DNA of 41,861 nucleotides, from the NCBI GenBank assembly GCA_017889125.1, contig JAGHER010000247.1:1-41861 (forward strand), in the 5' to 3' direction. Position 1 is the first letter of the stretch, and every line of letters begins with the position of its first letter. This DNA is from Lachnospiraceae bacterium. GTDB lineage: Bacteria > Bacillota > Clostridia > Lachnospirales > Lachnospiraceae. The position numbers and the translations under genes were made by a program. The notes under the pieces are model-generated. The model was not told where the DNA came from. It ran no database searches and was given only the letters and a program-made list of their open reading frames with translations. Of the stretch, positions 39,908-41,861 are shown piece by piece.

Positions 39908-41326
39908 ATGTACGATCCAAAATCAAAGTGCGCAGACGAATTTATCGACCATCAGGAAGTCCTGGAAACCCTTGCTTATGGGGAGGAAAACAAGCACAAC
40001 CGGGAGCTGATCGACCAGATCCTCAATAAGGCCAGGGAGCGGAAGGGCTTAAGCCACCGGGAGGCGGCCGTTCTTCTGGACTGTGACCTGGAGGATAAAA
40101 ACCAGGAAATTTTTGCCCTGGCAGAGCAGATCAAGAAGGACTTTTACGGCAACCGCATTGTCATGTTTGCGCCTCTGTATCTGTCCAATTACTGTGTCAA
40201 TGGCTGTGTATACTGTCCCTATCACGCGAAAAATAAGCACATTCCCAGAAAGAAGCTGACCCAGGAGGAGATCCGACGGGAGGTGATTGCTCTGCAGGAT
40301 ATGGGCCACAAGCGTCTGGCCCTGGAGACCGGCGAGGACCCGGTAAACAATCCCATCGAGTACGTGCTGGAAAGCATTAAGACCATCTACAGCATCCATC
40401 ACAAAAACGGGGCAATCCGCCGGGTGAACGTCAATATCGCGGCCACCACCGTGGAGAATTACCGGAAGCTTAAGGAGGCAGGCATCGGCACCTACATCCT
40501 TTTCCAGGAGACCTACCACAAGGAAAGCTATTTAAAGCTTCATCCCACCGGACCAAAGCATGATTACAATTACCATACGGAAGCCATGGACCGGGCAATG
40601 GAAGGCGGAATTGATGACGTGGGCTGCGGCGTGCTGTTCGGTCTGGAGCTGTACCGGTATGAATTTGCCGGGCTTTTGATGCACGCGGAGCATCTGGAAG
40701 CGGTGTATGGAGTGGGGCCCCACACCATCAGCGTGCCCAGAGTGCGGCGGGCGGATGATATTGACCCGGACGCCTTTGATAATGGAATCGATGATGACAC
40801 CTTTGCCAAGATCGTGGCCTGTATTCGGATCGCCGTTCCCTACACCGGCATGATCCTTTCCACCAGGGAGAGCAAGAAATGCCGGGAGCGGGTGCTTCAC
40901 CTGGGCATTTCCCAGATTTCCGGCGGTTCCCGCACCAGCGTAGGCGGCTACGTGGAGGAGGAGCCGGAGGATGAAAGTTCGGAGCAGTTTGAGGTCAGCG
41001 ATCAGCGCACCCTGGATCAGGTGGTCAACTGGCTCATGGGCATGGGCTACATTCCCAGCTTCTGCACCGCTTGCTACCGGGAGGGACGCACCGGCGATCG
41101 GTTTATGTCCCTGTGCAAGGCCGGGCAGATCCAGAACTGCTGTCTGCCCAATGCCCTGATGACCTTAAAGGAATACCTGATGGATTACGCTTCTGCGGAT
41201 ACCCGCAAAAAAGGCCTGGCCCTGATTCAGCAGGAAATCCAGAATATTCCCAAGGAGAAGGTGCGGGAGATCGTCTGTCATCATTTGGCGGAAATTGAAA
41301 AGGGAAACCGGGATTTCCGATTTTAG
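39908..41326 (+). CDS. hydG: [FeFe]-hydrogenase maturase HydG (tyrosine lyase, radical SAM)
   Basis: A 472-residue radical SAM enzyme that cleaves tyrosine to give the CO and CN ligands of the H-cluster. The N-terminal cluster motif is CVNGCVYC (C96, C100, C103). The C-terminal auxiliary cluster region is also present: FCTACYREGRTGDRFMSLCK and QNCCLPNAL. The length matches the family. The start ATG at 39908 follows AAAGGAAAAG. The gap of 72 nt after hydE has no terminator, so the genes are cotranscribed. Confidence 0.97.
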   Translation: MYDPKSKCADEFIDHQEVLETLAYGEENKHNRELIDQILNKARERKGLSHREAAVLLDCDLEDKNQEIFALAEQIKKDFYGNRIVMFAPLYLSNYCVNGCVYCPYHAKNKHIPRKKLTQEEIRREVIALQDMGHKRLALETGEDPVNNPIEYVLESIKTIYSIHHKNGAIRRVNVNIAATTVENYRKLKEAGIGTYILFQETYHKESYLKLHPTGPKHDYNYHTEAMDRAMEGGIDDVGCGVLFGLELYRYEFAGLLMHAEHLEAVYGVGPHTISVPRVRRADDIDPDAFDNGIDDDTFAKIVACIRIAVPYTGMILSTRESKKCRERVLHLGISQISGGSRTSVGGYVEEEPEDESSEQFEVSDQRTLDQVVNWLMGMGYIPSFCTACYREGRTGDRFMSLCKAGQIQNCCLPNALMTLKEYLMDYASADTRKKGLALIQQEIQNIPKEKVREIVCHHLAEIEKGNRDFRF

Positions 41327-41461
41327 GTAAGTAAGGAAATAGACCTGTGTTTCCTGGAAATGCTATAGTCCAAAAAACTGGTCGGAAGGACAGCGAATAG
41401 AGAAATAGAGAATGTAGAAAAGAAAGTACAGAAAAGGAAAAGAAAGAGAGGTGTGGATACA

Positions 41462-41861
41462 ATGGGAATGAATGATACGCCATCCGCGGAGCGAGTCCAT
41501 ATCGGCTTCTTCGGCAGGCGGAACGCGGGAAAATCCAGTGTGATGAATGCAGTCACCGGCCAGGAGCTGGCAGTGGTCTCCCCCGTCCGGGGAACCACCA
41601 CAGACCCGGTATTAAAGTCCATGGAGCTTCTGCCCCTGGGCCCGGTGGTGATGATGGACACGCCGGGGCTTGACGATGAGGGGGAGCTGGGAAATCTGCG
41701 GGTGAAAAAAAGCCGCCAGATCCTCAATAAGACTGACGGGGCAGTAGTTGTCATTGACGGGACGGAAGGTGCGGCAGAGGAGGATTTGGAATTAATCCGC
41801 CTTCTGCAGAAAAAGAAGATTCCGTTTCTGGCAGCGTTTAATAAGATGGATTTGGTGGGAG
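41462..41861 (+). CDS. hydF: [FeFe]-hydrogenase maturation GTPase HydF, N-terminal part (3' end outside window)
   Basis: The first 133 residues of a HydF-type GTPase, the scaffold that carries the 2Fe precursor to the hydrogenase. Landmarks are the P-loop GRRNAGKSS (18-26, K24), the switch region SPVRGTTTDPV, the G3 box MDTPG and the G4 box NKMD. The start is ATG 41462, with AGAGAGGTG 8 nt upstream; ATG 41468 is an alternative. The frame is open to the end of the window. The 135-nt gap after hydG is purine-rich, and I see no promoter or terminator in it. Confidence 0.93.
   Translation, partial: MGMNDTPSAERVHIGFFGRRNAGKSSVMNAVTGQELAVVSPVRGTTTDPVLKSMELLPLGPVVMMDTPGLDDEGELGNLRVKKSRQILNKTDGAVVVIDGTEGAAEEDLELIRLLQKKKIPFLAAFNKMDLVG

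Noticed and set aside
1-41861. tRNA, rRNA, CRISPR arrays and insertion sequences
   Set aside because: I looked for tRNA-like TTCGA loops in context, regular spacer repeats and transposase genes and saw none.

Overview
The window looks like chromosomal DNA of a spore-forming, anaerobic, Gram-positive Clostridia species, most probably Lachnospiraceae-like. The support is a LysM/GH18 spore-cortex-type hydrolase, a GHKL/LytTR two-component pair, TM1266 with the HydE, HydG and HydF maturases of [FeFe]-hydrogenase, strong AGGAGG-type ribosome sites and frequent TTG/GTG starts. The taxon is an inference from gene content.

Layout. Positions 1-785 hold the 3' end of serS and a clear terminator. A SleL/YaaH-like glucosaminidase (933-2147) converges on a histidine kinase/LytTR regulator pair on the minus strand (2128-4223). 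From 4406 to 37945 every gene lies on the plus strand, nearly always with overlapping or very short junctions, so this reads as one operon of about 33.5 kb. Positions 37946-38396 are a gene-free structured leader with its own promoter and intrinsic terminator. It precedes a hydrogenase-maturation operon: TM1266-like regulator, hydE, hydG and the start of hydF, cut by the window end.

The long operon is the remarkable part. It opens with a DUF1292-like protein, a STAS anti-anti-sigma-type protein and a CPBP protease. Next comes a type IV secretion machine: VirD4-like coupling ATPase, two VirB6/TrbL-like channel proteins, VirB4 ATPase, VirB2-like pilin, and several secreted or anchored proteins and lipoproteins. 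Then come an RsbW-like kinase, a formyltransferase, a DUF2156 protein, a MATE transporter fused to a degenerate RsbW-like domain, and an RsbU-like PP2C phosphatase with an extracytoplasmic sensor. It ends with three very large proteins without signal peptides (1239, 1155 and 780 aa). I see no relaxase, integrase, primase or attachment site, so DNA conjugation is unlikely. The best reading is a fixed, protein-exporting type IV secretion system. The three large terminal proteins would be its substrates, and an RsbU/V/W-type partner-switching module would control it, as the Btr proteins control type III secretion in Bordetella. One candidate substrate carries a PI3/PI4-kinase- or HipA-like catalytic core. 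Two candidate substrates and one small basic protein share a short motif of the form (M/I)(T/S)F(A/S)xLxxE, near the C-terminus in the substrates. A 21-bp-phased direct repeat in front of the operon promoter looks like a LytTR operator, which would link the divergent two-component pair to induction of the system.
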